A DNA stretch of 64,000 nucleotides from Rhodoplanes sp046000175 (GTDB lineage: Bacteria > Pseudomonadota > Alphaproteobacteria > Rhizobiales > Xanthobacteraceae), in assembly GCF_046000175.1 (NCBI RefSeq), contig NZ_JBEOMB010000059.1, positions 1-64,000 of the forward strand. The letters are read 5' to 3'. Shown piece after piece: positions 1-7,335 of the stretch (positions within the stretch are counted from its first letter, which is position 1; every line of letters starts with the position of its first letter). A program made the translations under genes and the position numbers. The notes below the pieces were generated by a model. The model had not been told where the DNA came from. It worked only from the letters and a program-made list of their open reading frames with translations, and searched no databases.

Positions 1-99
1 GGGAGGGCTTTGGCGCGCAGTGCGCGCCGGGGGTGGGGGGAAGCCCAGGCGGACGAGCCTGCTGCTGTCTCGAGGTGTGCTGATCACGTCGACCGTCAC
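1..99 (-). CDS. Probable ABC transporter permease, N-terminal fragment (runs off the left edge)
   Basis: A reading frame starts at GTG (99-97), shares the four bases GTGA with the stop codon of the upstream ATPase gene, and stays open for all 33 codons to the window edge. Only the cytoplasmic N-terminus is visible (MTVDVISTPRDSS, then a Pro-rich stretch), so no domain can be recognised. PotA-type ATPases are normally followed by their permease subunits, and the four-base overlap fits translational coupling, so a PotB-like permease is inferred from position alone. Confidence 0.4.
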   Translation of the reverse strand, partial: MTVDVISTPRDSSRLVRLGFPPPPARTARQSPP

Positions 100-1304
100 T
101 CCGTCAGCACCACGGCGGCGTCGGGGGGGAACGACAGGCGGACCGTGTCGTCCCAGTCGATGCCTTGCTCGGTGCGCCGGCGGGCGTTGGTGACCGAGGC
201 CTTCAGCAGCGTGCCGTCGTCGAGCCGCACCTTGTAGAGCGAGATGTCGCCCAGATAGGCGATGTCGGCCACCTTGGCCGTGACCGTGTTCTCCGGTGAC
301 TGACCGGCCGTCGCGGAGGTGGCTGCCCCCGTCGCGACGACGAGCTTCTCCGGGCGCACCGCGAGCGTCACCCGGTCGCCGATGCGGGCCGTCGTCGGTC
401 CGGTCGCCCGGAACCGGCGGCCGCTCGCGTCGGTGATCGTGACGCCGCCGGCGTCGACCGCCTCCACGGTGCCGTCCAGAAAGTTGACGTCGCCGATGAA
501 GCCGGCGACCCAGCGCGAGCGCGGCTGCTCGTAGATCTCGGACGGCGTGCCGACCTGGGCGAGGCGGCCGTGGTTCATCACGCCGATGCGGTCCGCCATG
601 GTCATCGCCTCCTCCTGGTCGTGGGTGACGACCACGAATGTGGTGGCGAGCCGCTCCTGCAGCGCCATCAGCTCGAACTGCGTCTCCTCGCGCAACTTCT
701 TGTCCAAGGCAGCCAGCGGCTCGTCGAGGAGCAGCACCTTCGGGTGCTTGGCGAGCGCGCGGGCGAGTGCGACGCGCTGGCGCTGGCCGCCGGAGAGCTG
801 GTGCGGCTTTCGCCCGCCGAGACCGTCGAGGCGGACGAGGCGCAGCATCTCGGCGATCCGGGCCGCGATCTCGGGTCTCGGCAGCCGGTCCTGCTTCAGC
901 CCGAAGGCGATGTTGCCGGCGACCGAGAGGTGCGGGAACAGCGCGTAGCTCTGGAACATCATGTTGACGGGCCGCCGCCACGGCGGCACCGCGGCGATGT
1001 CGTCGCCGGCGAGCAGGATGCGGCCGGTGTCCGGCCGCTCGAAGCCGGCCAGCATGCGCAGCAGCGTGGTCTTGCCGCAGCCCGAGGGGCCGAGCAGGGC
1101 GAAGAACTCGCCCTCGCGAATGTCGAGATCGAGATGATCGACCGCCGTCGTGTCGCCGAAGCGGCGCGTCACGTCGTCGAACCGCACCATCGCCCGGTCG
1201 CCGAGTCGCGTGGGGCTCGGACGGCGCTCGCCGGGAAGGCGCGCGCCCGGGGGAGGGGAGGCGGTGTCGGGCGGTCGCTCGGTCGGGGCCACGGCTCGGG
1301 GCAT
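96..1304 (-). CDS. potA: Polyamine-type ABC transporter ATP-binding protein
   Basis: ATPase subunit that would power uptake of spermidine, putrescine or a related solute across the inner membrane. The 402-residue product has a Walker A motif (GPSGCGKTT, about residue 74), the Q-loop segment MMFQSYALFP, the signature LSGGQRQRVALARAL, Walker B (VLLLDEP) and the switch His in VVTHDQEEAM. A C-terminal TOBE-like region (about 290-400) is typical of PotA. The first 38 residues are Pro/Arg-rich, so the true start may be the internal Met at 1190 (MVRFDDV). No binding protein or second permease is in the window; the next gene on this strand overlaps its stop and is cut off. The substrate cannot be read from the sequence. 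Confidence 0.88.
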   Translation of the reverse strand: MPRAVAPTERPPDTASPPPGARLPGERRPSPTRLGDRAMVRFDDVTRRFGDTTAVDHLDLDIREGEFFALLGPSGCGKTTLLRMLAGFERPDTGRILLAGDDIAAVPPWRRPVNMMFQSYALFPHLSVAGNIAFGLKQDRLPRPEIAARIAEMLRLVRLDGLGGRKPHQLSGGQRQRVALARALAKHPKVLLLDEPLAALDKKLREETQFELMALQERLATTFVVVTHDQEEAMTMADRIGVMNHGRLAQVGTPSEIYEQPRSRWVAGFIGDVNFLDGTVEAVDAGGVTITDASGRRFRATGPTTARIGDRVTLAVRPEKLVVATGAATSATAGQSPENTVTAKVADIAYLGDISLYKVRLDDGTLLKASVTNARRRTEQGIDWDDTVRLSFPPDAAVVLTE

Positions 1305-1539
1305 CGGGGGATCCGCTGCGAGGGGTGTCCTGCTCGGCTGCCTTGATGGGCAGCGGCGGCGCCGCGATCAACCGTAATTTTCGGTCGCGCCGGGCCGGCC
1401 CCGCGACCGGGGCGGGGCACCCGCGCGCCGGTGCCGGTGGGCCGCGCCGGGCGGCGGCGCTATCGTCTTGTCCGGGCAGTGATTCGCCGGCGCCTCGCCG
1501 GCGTAGTCGGGGCGGTGACAGGTGGCACGCGAGGGCGGA

Positions 1540-2241
1540 ATGGACTTCAGCGGGCGGCACGTGGTGGTGACGGGCGGCACCGGGGCGCTTGGCGTCGGCG
1601 TGGTGACGGCCCTGGTCGAGGCGGGGGCGGTCTGCCACGTCCCCTACACGCGCGAGAGCGCCGCCGAGGCGTTCCCGCTGCGCGACCACGAGCGGGTCAT
1701 CCTCTATGGCGAGCTCAATCTCGGCGAGAGCGAAGATGTCGAGGATCTCTACGAGCGCCTGCCGCCGTTGTGGGCGTCGATCCACCTCGCCGGCGGCTTC
1801 GCCTATGGGCCGCTGCGCGATCTCGACGAGGACGTGCTGCACCACCAGGTCGGCGTCAACCTGATCACCTGCGCGCTGTGCTGCCAGGCGGCGCTGCGGG
1901 CCTTTTCCCGCGGCCGGAATGGCGGCCGGATCGTCAATGTCGCGGCCCGCCCCGCGCTCGAATGGCGCACCGGCGCCGGCATGGCGATCTACGCGGCCGC
2001 CAAGGCCGCCGTCGCGGCGCTGACGGTGGCGCTCGCCGAGGAGGTGGCCAAGGAGGGCGTGCTGGTCAACGCCGTCGCCCCGTCCATCATGGACACCCCG
2101 GCGAACCGCCAGGACATGCCCAAGGCCGACCTCTCGGCCTGGCCGAAGGTCGAGGAGGTTGCGGCGACGATCCTGTTCCTCGCCTCGCCCGAGAACCGCG
2201 TCACCCGCGGCGCCGTGGTTCCGGTCTACGGCAAGGCGTGA
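1540..2241 (+). CDS. Short-chain dehydrogenase/reductase (SDR) family protein
   Basis: Rossmann-fold oxidoreductase of 233 residues with the SDR cofactor loop TGGTGALG near the N-terminus, the structural motif LAGGF (equivalent of NNAG) and the active-site pair in YAAAK. The usual catalytic Ser, about 14 residues before the Tyr, falls in NVAARP and appears to be Ala or Arg, so catalysis may be altered. An ATG at 1540 with AGGG four bases upstream was preferred over the GTG at 1522. The gene is followed after four bases by a racemase-like gene on the same strand, so the two are probably one transcript. Substrate unknown. Confidence 0.8.
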   Translation: MDFSGRHVVVTGGTGALGVGVVTALVEAGAVCHVPYTRESAAEAFPLRDHERVILYGELNLGESEDVEDLYERLPPLWASIHLAGGFAYGPLRDLDEDVLHHQVGVNLITCALCCQAALRAFSRGRNGGRIVNVAARPALEWRTGAGMAIYAAAKAAVAALTVALAEEVAKEGVLVNAVAPSIMDTPANRQDMPKADLSAWPKVEEVAATILFLASPENRVTRGAVVPVYGKA

Positions 2242-2245
2242 GCCG

Positions 2246-3001
2246 GTGCGCCGCATCCTGGTGATCAACCCGAACACCTCGGCGCGGATCACGACGATCC
2301 TCACGGCGGAGGCGCGGCGCATCGCCGACGACGCGGCCGAGGTCGAAGGCGTCACGGCGCCGTTCGGTGCGGCGTCGATCGAGAGTAGGGCCGAGCTCGC
2401 CATCGCCGCCCATGCCGTGCTGGAGGCGATCGCCGCGGCGCCGCCCTGCGATGCCGCGATCGTCGCGGCGTTCGGCGATCCGGGGCTCGACGCCGCGGCA
2501 GAGATCGCCCCCATGCCGGTGATCGGCCTCGCGCACGCCGGGCTGCAGGCTTCGGCGGCCGACGGACGCCGCTTCGCCGTCGTCACGCTCGGCCGGCATC
2601 TTCGCCCGGAGCTGGAGCGCGCCGCGGTCGCGGCCGGTGTCGCCGACCGGCTGACCTCGATCCGCTTCCTCGACGGCGGGGTGCTGGACCTCGCCCACGA
2701 TCGCGAGCGGTTCCTGGATGCCATGGTCGCGGCCGCTGCTGCCTGCGTCGCCGAGGAGGGGGCCGAAGCGGTGCTGTTCGGCGGCGCGCCCTTCGCCGGC
2801 GTCGGGCGCGACCTCGCCGGCCGTGTCGCGGTGCCGGTGCTCGACGGCTTGACCTGCGCCGTGGAGGCCGCGCTGGCGCTGCCCCGGGCCGCCCCGCCGG
2901 TGTCGCCGCCACCGTCGGCCGTCATGAAACCCGGCATCGGCCTGTCGCCGTCGCTCGCCGGCCTGATCCACGCGCTGCTGGCGCGACGCAGCCGCGGCTG
3001 A
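2246..3001 (+). CDS. Asp/Glu/hydantoin racemase superfamily protein lacking both catalytic cysteines
   Basis: The product begins with GTG (VRRILVINPNTSARI), and VINPNTS is the signature N-terminus of hydantoin/allantoin racemases. The two family active-site segments are present but changed: the usual ACFGDPGLD reads AAFGDPGLD, and the usual LGCAGM reads FGGAPF, so both Cys acid/base residues are missing. About 251 residues matches the family length. The start is placed at 2246 because the upstream part of the frame overlaps the SDR gene and reads as unlike-protein sequence; it lies four bases after the SDR stop. It may be a non-racemising binding or lyase relative. The partner SDR also seems to lack a catalytic residue. 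Confidence 0.8.
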   Translation: MRRILVINPNTSARITTILTAEARRIADDAAEVEGVTAPFGAASIESRAELAIAAHAVLEAIAAAPPCDAAIVAAFGDPGLDAAAEIAPMPVIGLAHAGLQASAADGRRFAVVTLGRHLRPELERAAVAAGVADRLTSIRFLDGGVLDLAHDRERFLDAMVAAAAACVAEEGAEAVLFGGAPFAGVGRDLAGRVAVPVLDGLTCAVEAALALPRAAPPVSPPPSAVMKPGIGLSPSLAGLIHALLARRSRG

Positions 3002-3067
3002 CCCGCCGCGTCGCCGCGGTTCCGGCCAAGTTTCGCGCCATCCCGTCCGGGCACGGGAGCTTTGCGC

Positions 3068-3946
3068 ATGATGGATCGACGTCGTTTCGCCGCAGCGGCC
3101 GGAGCCGTGGCGCTGGTTGCAGTGGCCGGGCCGTCCGGCCTCGCGGCCGCGCCGGAGCTCGCGGCTCTCGCCGACGACCTCGCCCGCATCGAGCGGGACA
3201 GCGGCGGCCGGCTCGGCGTCGCCGTGATCGATACCGCCACGGGTGCGCGGACCGGCCATCGCGCCGACGAGCGTTTCGCGATGTGTAGCACCTTCAAGCT
3301 GCTGCTCGCCGCCGCCGTGCTGGCCCGCGTCGACGCCGGCCGCGAGACGCTCGACCGGCGCATCGCGATCGATCCGTCGGCGCTGCTCGACTGGGCGCCG
3401 CTCACCAGGCCGAACGCGGGTGGCAGCATGACGGTCGCGGCGCTCGCCGAGGCCGCCATGGTGATGAGCGACAACACCGCGGCCAATCTGCTCCTCGACA
3501 CGCTCGGCGGACCGCTCGGTCTCACCGCCTGGCTGCGCCTCCTCGGCGATCCGGTGACCCGGCTCGACCGCACCGAGCCGACCCTCAACGAGGCGCGGCA
3601 CGGCGATCCGCGCGACACGACGACGCCGAGCGCGATGGCGGCCGATATCGAACGGCTGGTGCTGGGAGACGCCTTGTCGCCGGCCTCACGTGATTTGCTA
3701 AACGGCTGGCTGGTCGGCAACCGCACCGGCGCCGCGCGGCTGCGCGCCGGGCTGCCGACGGATTTCAAGGTCGGCGAGAAGACTGGCACGGGCGAGCGCG
3801 GCGCCACCAACGATGTCGGCCTGTTCTGGCCGCCCGGCCGCAAGCCCGTGATCGTCGCGGTGTACTTGACCGAGACGACCGCGCCCGCCGCCGCGCGCGA
3901 TGCGACCATCGCAGCCGTGGCGAAAGCGGTGGCGGGAGCGCTCTGA
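3068..3946 (+). CDS. bla: Class A beta-lactamase
   Basis: Periplasmic serine hydrolase that opens beta-lactam rings. All class A motifs are visible in the 292-residue product: STFK (Ser74/Lys77, Ambler 70/73), SDN (134-136), EPTLNE with the general-base Glu170 and Asn174 (Ambler 166/170), and KTG (238-240). The N-terminus is MMDRRRFAAAAGA followed by a hydrophobic stretch ending in Ala-rich sequence, which looks like a twin-arginine (Tat) signal. The ATG at 3068 has GGGAG eight bases upstream. It stands alone, without an AmpR-type regulator next to it, so it is more likely a resident chromosomal enzyme than a recently acquired cassette (inference). Confidence 0.95.
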   Translation: MMDRRRFAAAAGAVALVAVAGPSGLAAAPELAALADDLARIERDSGGRLGVAVIDTATGARTGHRADERFAMCSTFKLLLAAAVLARVDAGRETLDRRIAIDPSALLDWAPLTRPNAGGSMTVAALAEAAMVMSDNTAANLLLDTLGGPLGLTAWLRLLGDPVTRLDRTEPTLNEARHGDPRDTTTPSAMAADIERLVLGDALSPASRDLLNGWLVGNRTGAARLRAGLPTDFKVGEKTGTGERGATNDVGLFWPPGRKPVIVAVYLTETTAPAAARDATIAAVAKAVAGAL

Positions 3947-3950
3947 CCTC

Positions 3951-4115
3951 ACCTCTCCCCGCGCGCGGGGAGAGGTCGAGCTTCGCGCCATCGGCGCGAA
4001 GCTCGGGTGAGGGGGCGTCTCCCGGACGTCGAGCGTTCGCAACTCGCGGAGGCGCCCCCTCATCCGGCTCGCCGCTGCGCGGCGAGCCACCTTCTCCCCG
4101 CACGCGGGGAGAAGG
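3951..4115. repeat. Family A long hairpin repeat, copy A1
   Basis: Four near-perfect hairpins lie in a row. 3951-3976 is a 26-bp perfect palindrome; 3977-4005 has 13-bp arms and a 3-base loop; 4066-4088 has 10-bp arms; 4090-4115 again has the CCTTCTCCCCGC core. GGTGAGGGGG (near 4006) and CCCCCTCATCC (near 4055) form an outer inverted repeat. Related copies lie at 14675, 16144 and 18361. It sits between the convergent ends of bla and matB and could act as a two-way terminator, although there is no T-tract. Confidence 0.85.
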
Positions 4116-4136
4116 ACAGGGCGGCGGGCGACTGTA

Positions 4137-5648
4137 TCACCCGTACAGCGCCTTGTTCTGGTCGCGCAGCACGTTCTTCTGGAGCTTGCCCATGGTGTTG
4201 CGCGGCAGCTCGTCGACGAACAGCACGCGCTTGGGCAGCTTGAATTTCGCCAGCCGGCTCTCCAGCGCCGTGATCACGTCGCGCTCGGTCAGCGCCGCGC
4301 CCGGCGCCTTCACGACGACGGCCGTGACGCCCTCGCCGAAGTCCGGATGCGGGCAGCCGATGACGGCGGACTCGACGACGCCGGGCAGCAGGTCGATCTC
4401 GCTCTCGACCTCCTTGGGGTAGACGTTGAAGCCGCCCGAGATGATCAGATCCTTGGCGCGGCCGACGATATGGACATAGCCGCGCGCGTCGATCATGCCG
4501 ACGTCGCCGGTGATGAAGAAGCCGTCCGGGCGGAACTCCTCGCGGGTCTTCTCCGGCATGCGCCAGTAGCCGGCGAACACGTTCGGTCCCTTCACCTCGA
4601 TGACGCCGACCTCGCCGGCCGGCAGCACCTCGCCGCTGCCGGGGTTCGCGACCCGCACGTGAATGTCGGGGAGCGGGAAGCCGACCGTGCCGGCGATGCG
4701 CTCGCCGTCGTAGGGGTTGGAGGTGTTCATGCCGGTCTCGGTCATCCCGTAGCGCTCCAGGATGGCGTGGCCGGTCTTCGCCTTGAAGGTCTCGTGGGTC
4801 TCGGCGAGCAGCGGTGCCGAGCCCGACGTGAACAGCCGCATATGCGCGGTCGCCTCGCGGGTGAGCCCCGGATGCTGGACGAGCCGCACGTAATGGGTCG
4901 GCACGCCCATCAACGTGGTGACGCGCGGCAAGAGCGCGATCACCTGGTCGGCGTCGAATTTCTGGAGCCACAGCATGCTGCCGCCCGACAGCATCACGGT
5001 CATGGCCGCCGTGAACAGGCCGTGCGTATGGTAGATCGGCAGCGAATGCAGGAGCACGTCGGTGTCGGAGAAGCGCCAGTAACCGACCAGCGTGTCGGCG
5101 TTGGAGCCGAGATTGGCGTTGGTCAGCATGGCGCCCTTGGAGCGGCCCGTGGTGCCCGACGTGTAGAGGATGCAGGCGAGATCGTGCCCGGCGCGGCCGA
5201 CGTCCTCGAACGCCTCCGGCGCGGCCGCCGCGAGGTCGGCGAGCGAGCCGCGGCCGTCGGCGTCGAGCGTGTGGAGGGCGGCGCCGCGCAGGTCGGCGAT
5301 CGGCTCGAGCCCGTCGCGCTTGGCCGGATCGCAGACGAGAAGGCGCGGCTCGGCATCGGAGACGAAATACTCGACCTCGTGGGTCGTGTAGGCGGTGTTG
5401 AGCGGCAGATAGACGGCGCCGGCCCGCATCACCGCGAGGAACAGCATCAGGTTCTCGGGGCTCTTCTCCACCTGCACGGCGACCCGGTCGCCCGGCTTCA
5501 CGCCGAGCCCGACGAGCGCGTTGGCGAGCCGGCCCGTCCGCGCCAGCATGTCGCCATAGGTGATCCGCGCCCCTTCGGGCGTCTCGATCAGGGTCTTGCC
5601 CTGCGACGGGATGCGGCTGCGGAGGAGGGCGAACAGGCTTCCGGACAT
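4137..5648 (-). CDS. matB: Malonyl-CoA synthetase
   Basis: Acyl-adenylate-forming enzyme that makes malonyl-CoA from malonate, CoA and ATP. The 503-residue product carries the AMP-binding loop YTSGTTGRSKGA (about residues 155-170), the GMTETG segment, the hinge GFNVYPKEVES and the C-terminal catalytic Lys in PRNTMGKLQ. The N-terminal region (sequence near PLNTAYTTHEVEYF) resembles MatB of rhizobia more than generic acyl-CoA ligases. It belongs functionally with matA at 8898 and the TRAP transporter at 10854-13793 on the same strand, from which it is separated by plus-strand genes. Methylmalonate could be an additional substrate. Confidence 0.88.
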   Translation of the reverse strand: MSGSLFALLRSRIPSQGKTLIETPEGARITYGDMLARTGRLANALVGLGVKPGDRVAVQVEKSPENLMLFLAVMRAGAVYLPLNTAYTTHEVEYFVSDAEPRLLVCDPAKRDGLEPIADLRGAALHTLDADGRGSLADLAAAAPEAFEDVGRAGHDLACILYTSGTTGRSKGAMLTNANLGSNADTLVGYWRFSDTDVLLHSLPIYHTHGLFTAAMTVMLSGGSMLWLQKFDADQVIALLPRVTTLMGVPTHYVRLVQHPGLTREATAHMRLFTSGSAPLLAETHETFKAKTGHAILERYGMTETGMNTSNPYDGERIAGTVGFPLPDIHVRVANPGSGEVLPAGEVGVIEVKGPNVFAGYWRMPEKTREEFRPDGFFITGDVGMIDARGYVHIVGRAKDLIISGGFNVYPKEVESEIDLLPGVVESAVIGCPHPDFGEGVTAVVVKAPGAALTERDVITALESRLAKFKLPKRVLFVDELPRNTMGKLQKNVLRDQNKALYG

Positions 5649-5813
5649 GGGTGTTTCCAGGCTCGATTTCAGGGTTCTTGGTGGGGTGGCCGGGCGACGA
5701 TGAAAACTGTCGGCGCCCCTGGCGATCGGTCCCGATGGTCGACGACCCTATTTTCGCCGCCGCACGGGGGTCAAGGGCGGGGGCACGGTGGCGTTCCTCT
5801 TTGCGCGGCGATA

Positions 5814-5830
5814 TGATATCTTTGATATCA
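5814..5830. promoter_or_regulatory. Palindromic operator of the toxin-antitoxin operon
   Basis: TGATATC-TTT-GATATCA is a perfect 7-bp inverted repeat with a 3-base spacer, 14 bases before the antitoxin start. It overlaps a possible -10 hexamer TATGAT at 5812-5817. FitA/VapB-type antitoxins bind such palindromes to repress their own operon, so an autoregulatory role is inferred. Confidence 0.6.
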
Positions 5831-5844
5831 GCATGGAGGCTGCG

Positions 5845-6087
5845 ATGCCCGATCTGTTGATCCGGGACCTCGATCCCGGCTTGAGGCGACAGCTCGAGGA
5901 GCGTGCGAAGGCGCATGGCCGGAGCCTCTCCGACGAAGCGAAGAGCCTGATTCGCCGCAGCCTCGCCGTGCCGATGGAGGACGGGCTGGGGACCAGGCTG
6001 TTCTCTCTGCTGCCGGACTCGGCGCGCGGCGACGACCTCGTCTTCGACGTGCGGGGCGGCGGCGTCGAGCCTCCCGATTTCTCGTAG
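5845..6087 (+). CDS. FitA/VapB-type antitoxin (ribbon-helix-helix)
   Basis: An 80-residue protein whose N-terminus, MPDLLIRDLDPGLRRQLEER, is typical of Arc/CopG ribbon-helix-helix antitoxins (beta strand LLIRDL, then the helices around LEERAKAHG and LSDEAKSLI). The C-terminal tail (DDLVFDVRGG and beyond) would wrap the toxin active site. GGAGG at 5835-5839 sits five bases before the ATG at 5845, which decides this start over upstream ATGs at 5788 and 5833. The PIN toxin follows 15 bases later. A palindromic operator lies immediately upstream. Confidence 0.85.
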   Translation: MPDLLIRDLDPGLRRQLEERAKAHGRSLSDEAKSLIRRSLAVPMEDGLGTRLFSLLPDSARGDDLVFDVRGGGVEPPDFS

Positions 6088-6102
6088 GGCGGCGCCTGCC
6101 GC

Positions 6103-6537
6103 ATGATCATTCTCGACACCAGTGTCGTCTCCGAGGCATTTCGTCCGCGCCCGAGCGAGGCCGTCCGGCGATGGCTCGACGCTCAGCGATCGACGGATCT
6201 CTGGCTGTGCGCGCCGGTGCTCGCCGAGCTGCGCTTCGGGGTCGAGCTCCTGCAGCCCGGGCAGCGCCGCGCCGATCTCGACCGAGCGATCACGGCGGCC
6301 GAGCGGGATCTGTTCGGTGGGCGCGTGTTGTCCTTCGACCGCGATTGCGCCCACGTGTTCGGGCGGATCGTCGCCGCGCGCCGCAGTCTCGGCCGGACGA
6401 TCGCCGCCATGGACGCGGCGATCGCCGCGATCGCGCTCACCCACCGGATGGCGGTCGCGACGCGCGACGTCGCGGATTTTTCCGATCTCGGGCTGGAGCT
6501 AATCAATCCGTTCGAGCATCATTCGGGTATGGCCTGA
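6103..6537 (+). CDS. FitB/VapC-type PIN-domain toxin (ribonuclease)
   Basis: A 144-residue PIN-domain protein. The conserved acidic residues are in place: Asp5 in IILDTSV, Glu in APVLAELRFG (about residue 41), Asp in AAMDAAIAA (about 105) and Asp in ATRDVADF (about 123). These coordinate Mg2+ for RNA cleavage in the VapC/FitB family. The ending DLGLELINPF is characteristic of FitB-like toxins. It is translated just after its antitoxin and looks intact, unlike the other two toxin loci of this window. The RNA target is unknown. Confidence 0.88.
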   Translation: MIILDTSVVSEAFRPRPSEAVRRWLDAQRSTDLWLCAPVLAELRFGVELLQPGQRRADLDRAITAAERDLFGGRVLSFDRDCAHVFGRIVAARRSLGRTIAAMDAAIAAIALTHRMAVATRDVADFSDLGLELINPFEHHSGMA

Positions 6538-6657
6538 CGCGCTTATCGCCGGGGCCGTGCCGCGCGCCGGACACGTCGCCTCACCCTACGAAAGCCGGCC
6601 GTGCCGATCCCTTGCTTTTGTGGATAAGCTGGTTTCGGGGTTTTCGAGAGGCGGCCC

Positions 6658-7176
6658 ATGGCGCGCGGCGGGGGACATCGGCGTCACGACGGCGACGGCC
6701 GGTCCGGCGATTTCGACGACGACGGCCCGGCGATCCGCGACCTCCTCGCCGGCGCCCTGCAGGCGCGCTCGGCGCCCGTGCAGGCCGAGGCGGCCGTGCT
6801 GGGCGCGCTCGCGCTGGCGCCCGACAGTGTCGAGGCGCGGCTCGCCGCCTATCGGTTCTACTTCTACAACCATCGCCTCGCCGAGGCGCTGCCGCATGCG
6901 GATGCGATCGTCGTGGCGATGGCGCGGCGCCTGAACGTGGCGACCGACTGGCGGCTGGTCGGTGCCGACGACGCGCCGTTCGGGGCGTTGGACGAGGCGC
7001 CGAGCCTCTATCTGCAGGCGCTGCTCGCCTGGGGCTATGCGAGCCTGCGGACCGGCGCGACCGACGACGGCGTCGCGGCGCTGGAGAAGGTCGTCGCGCT
7101 CGATCCGGCCGACCGCTTCGGGGCGCGCCGCGTGCTCGCCGTCGTCCACGCGCGGGCACACGACGACGAGGCGTGA
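6658..7176 (+). CDS. TPR-like protein of unknown function
   Basis: A 172-residue, probably cytoplasmic protein with no signal peptide. After an Asp/Gly/Arg-rich N-terminus (about 1-22), helical repeats resembling degenerate tetratricopeptide motifs cover the rest: VQAEAAVLGALALAPDSVEARLAAYRFYF, then LALLAWGYASLRTG-type helices and GVAALEKVVALDPADRF. The segment ALAPDSVEA and the segment ALDPADRFG are typical ends of TPR helices. It lies between the toxin and a glycosidase on the same strand with about 120-160 bp gaps, which gives no clear hint of its role. The start ATG at 6658 is preceded by GAGAGG. Confidence 0.65.
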   Translation: MARGGGHRRHDGDGRSGDFDDDGPAIRDLLAGALQARSAPVQAEAAVLGALALAPDSVEARLAAYRFYFYNHRLAEALPHADAIVVAMARRLNVATDWRLVGADDAPFGALDEAPSLYLQALLAWGYASLRTGATDDGVAALEKVVALDPADRFGARRVLAVVHARAHDDEA

Positions 7177-7335
7177 CGCCGGCCCGGCGGTTCCGTCCAT
7201 AGAAGCACGAACTCCCCGTAAACCCGGACCGGTGTATCGTGATGCCGGCCGGTCTCGCCGGCCCGACCGGCCTCTCGCCGGCCCACCGAAGAGTCCGACG
7301 TGGCGCGTCGAGGGTGCGCCGCAGGGCGCACGACA

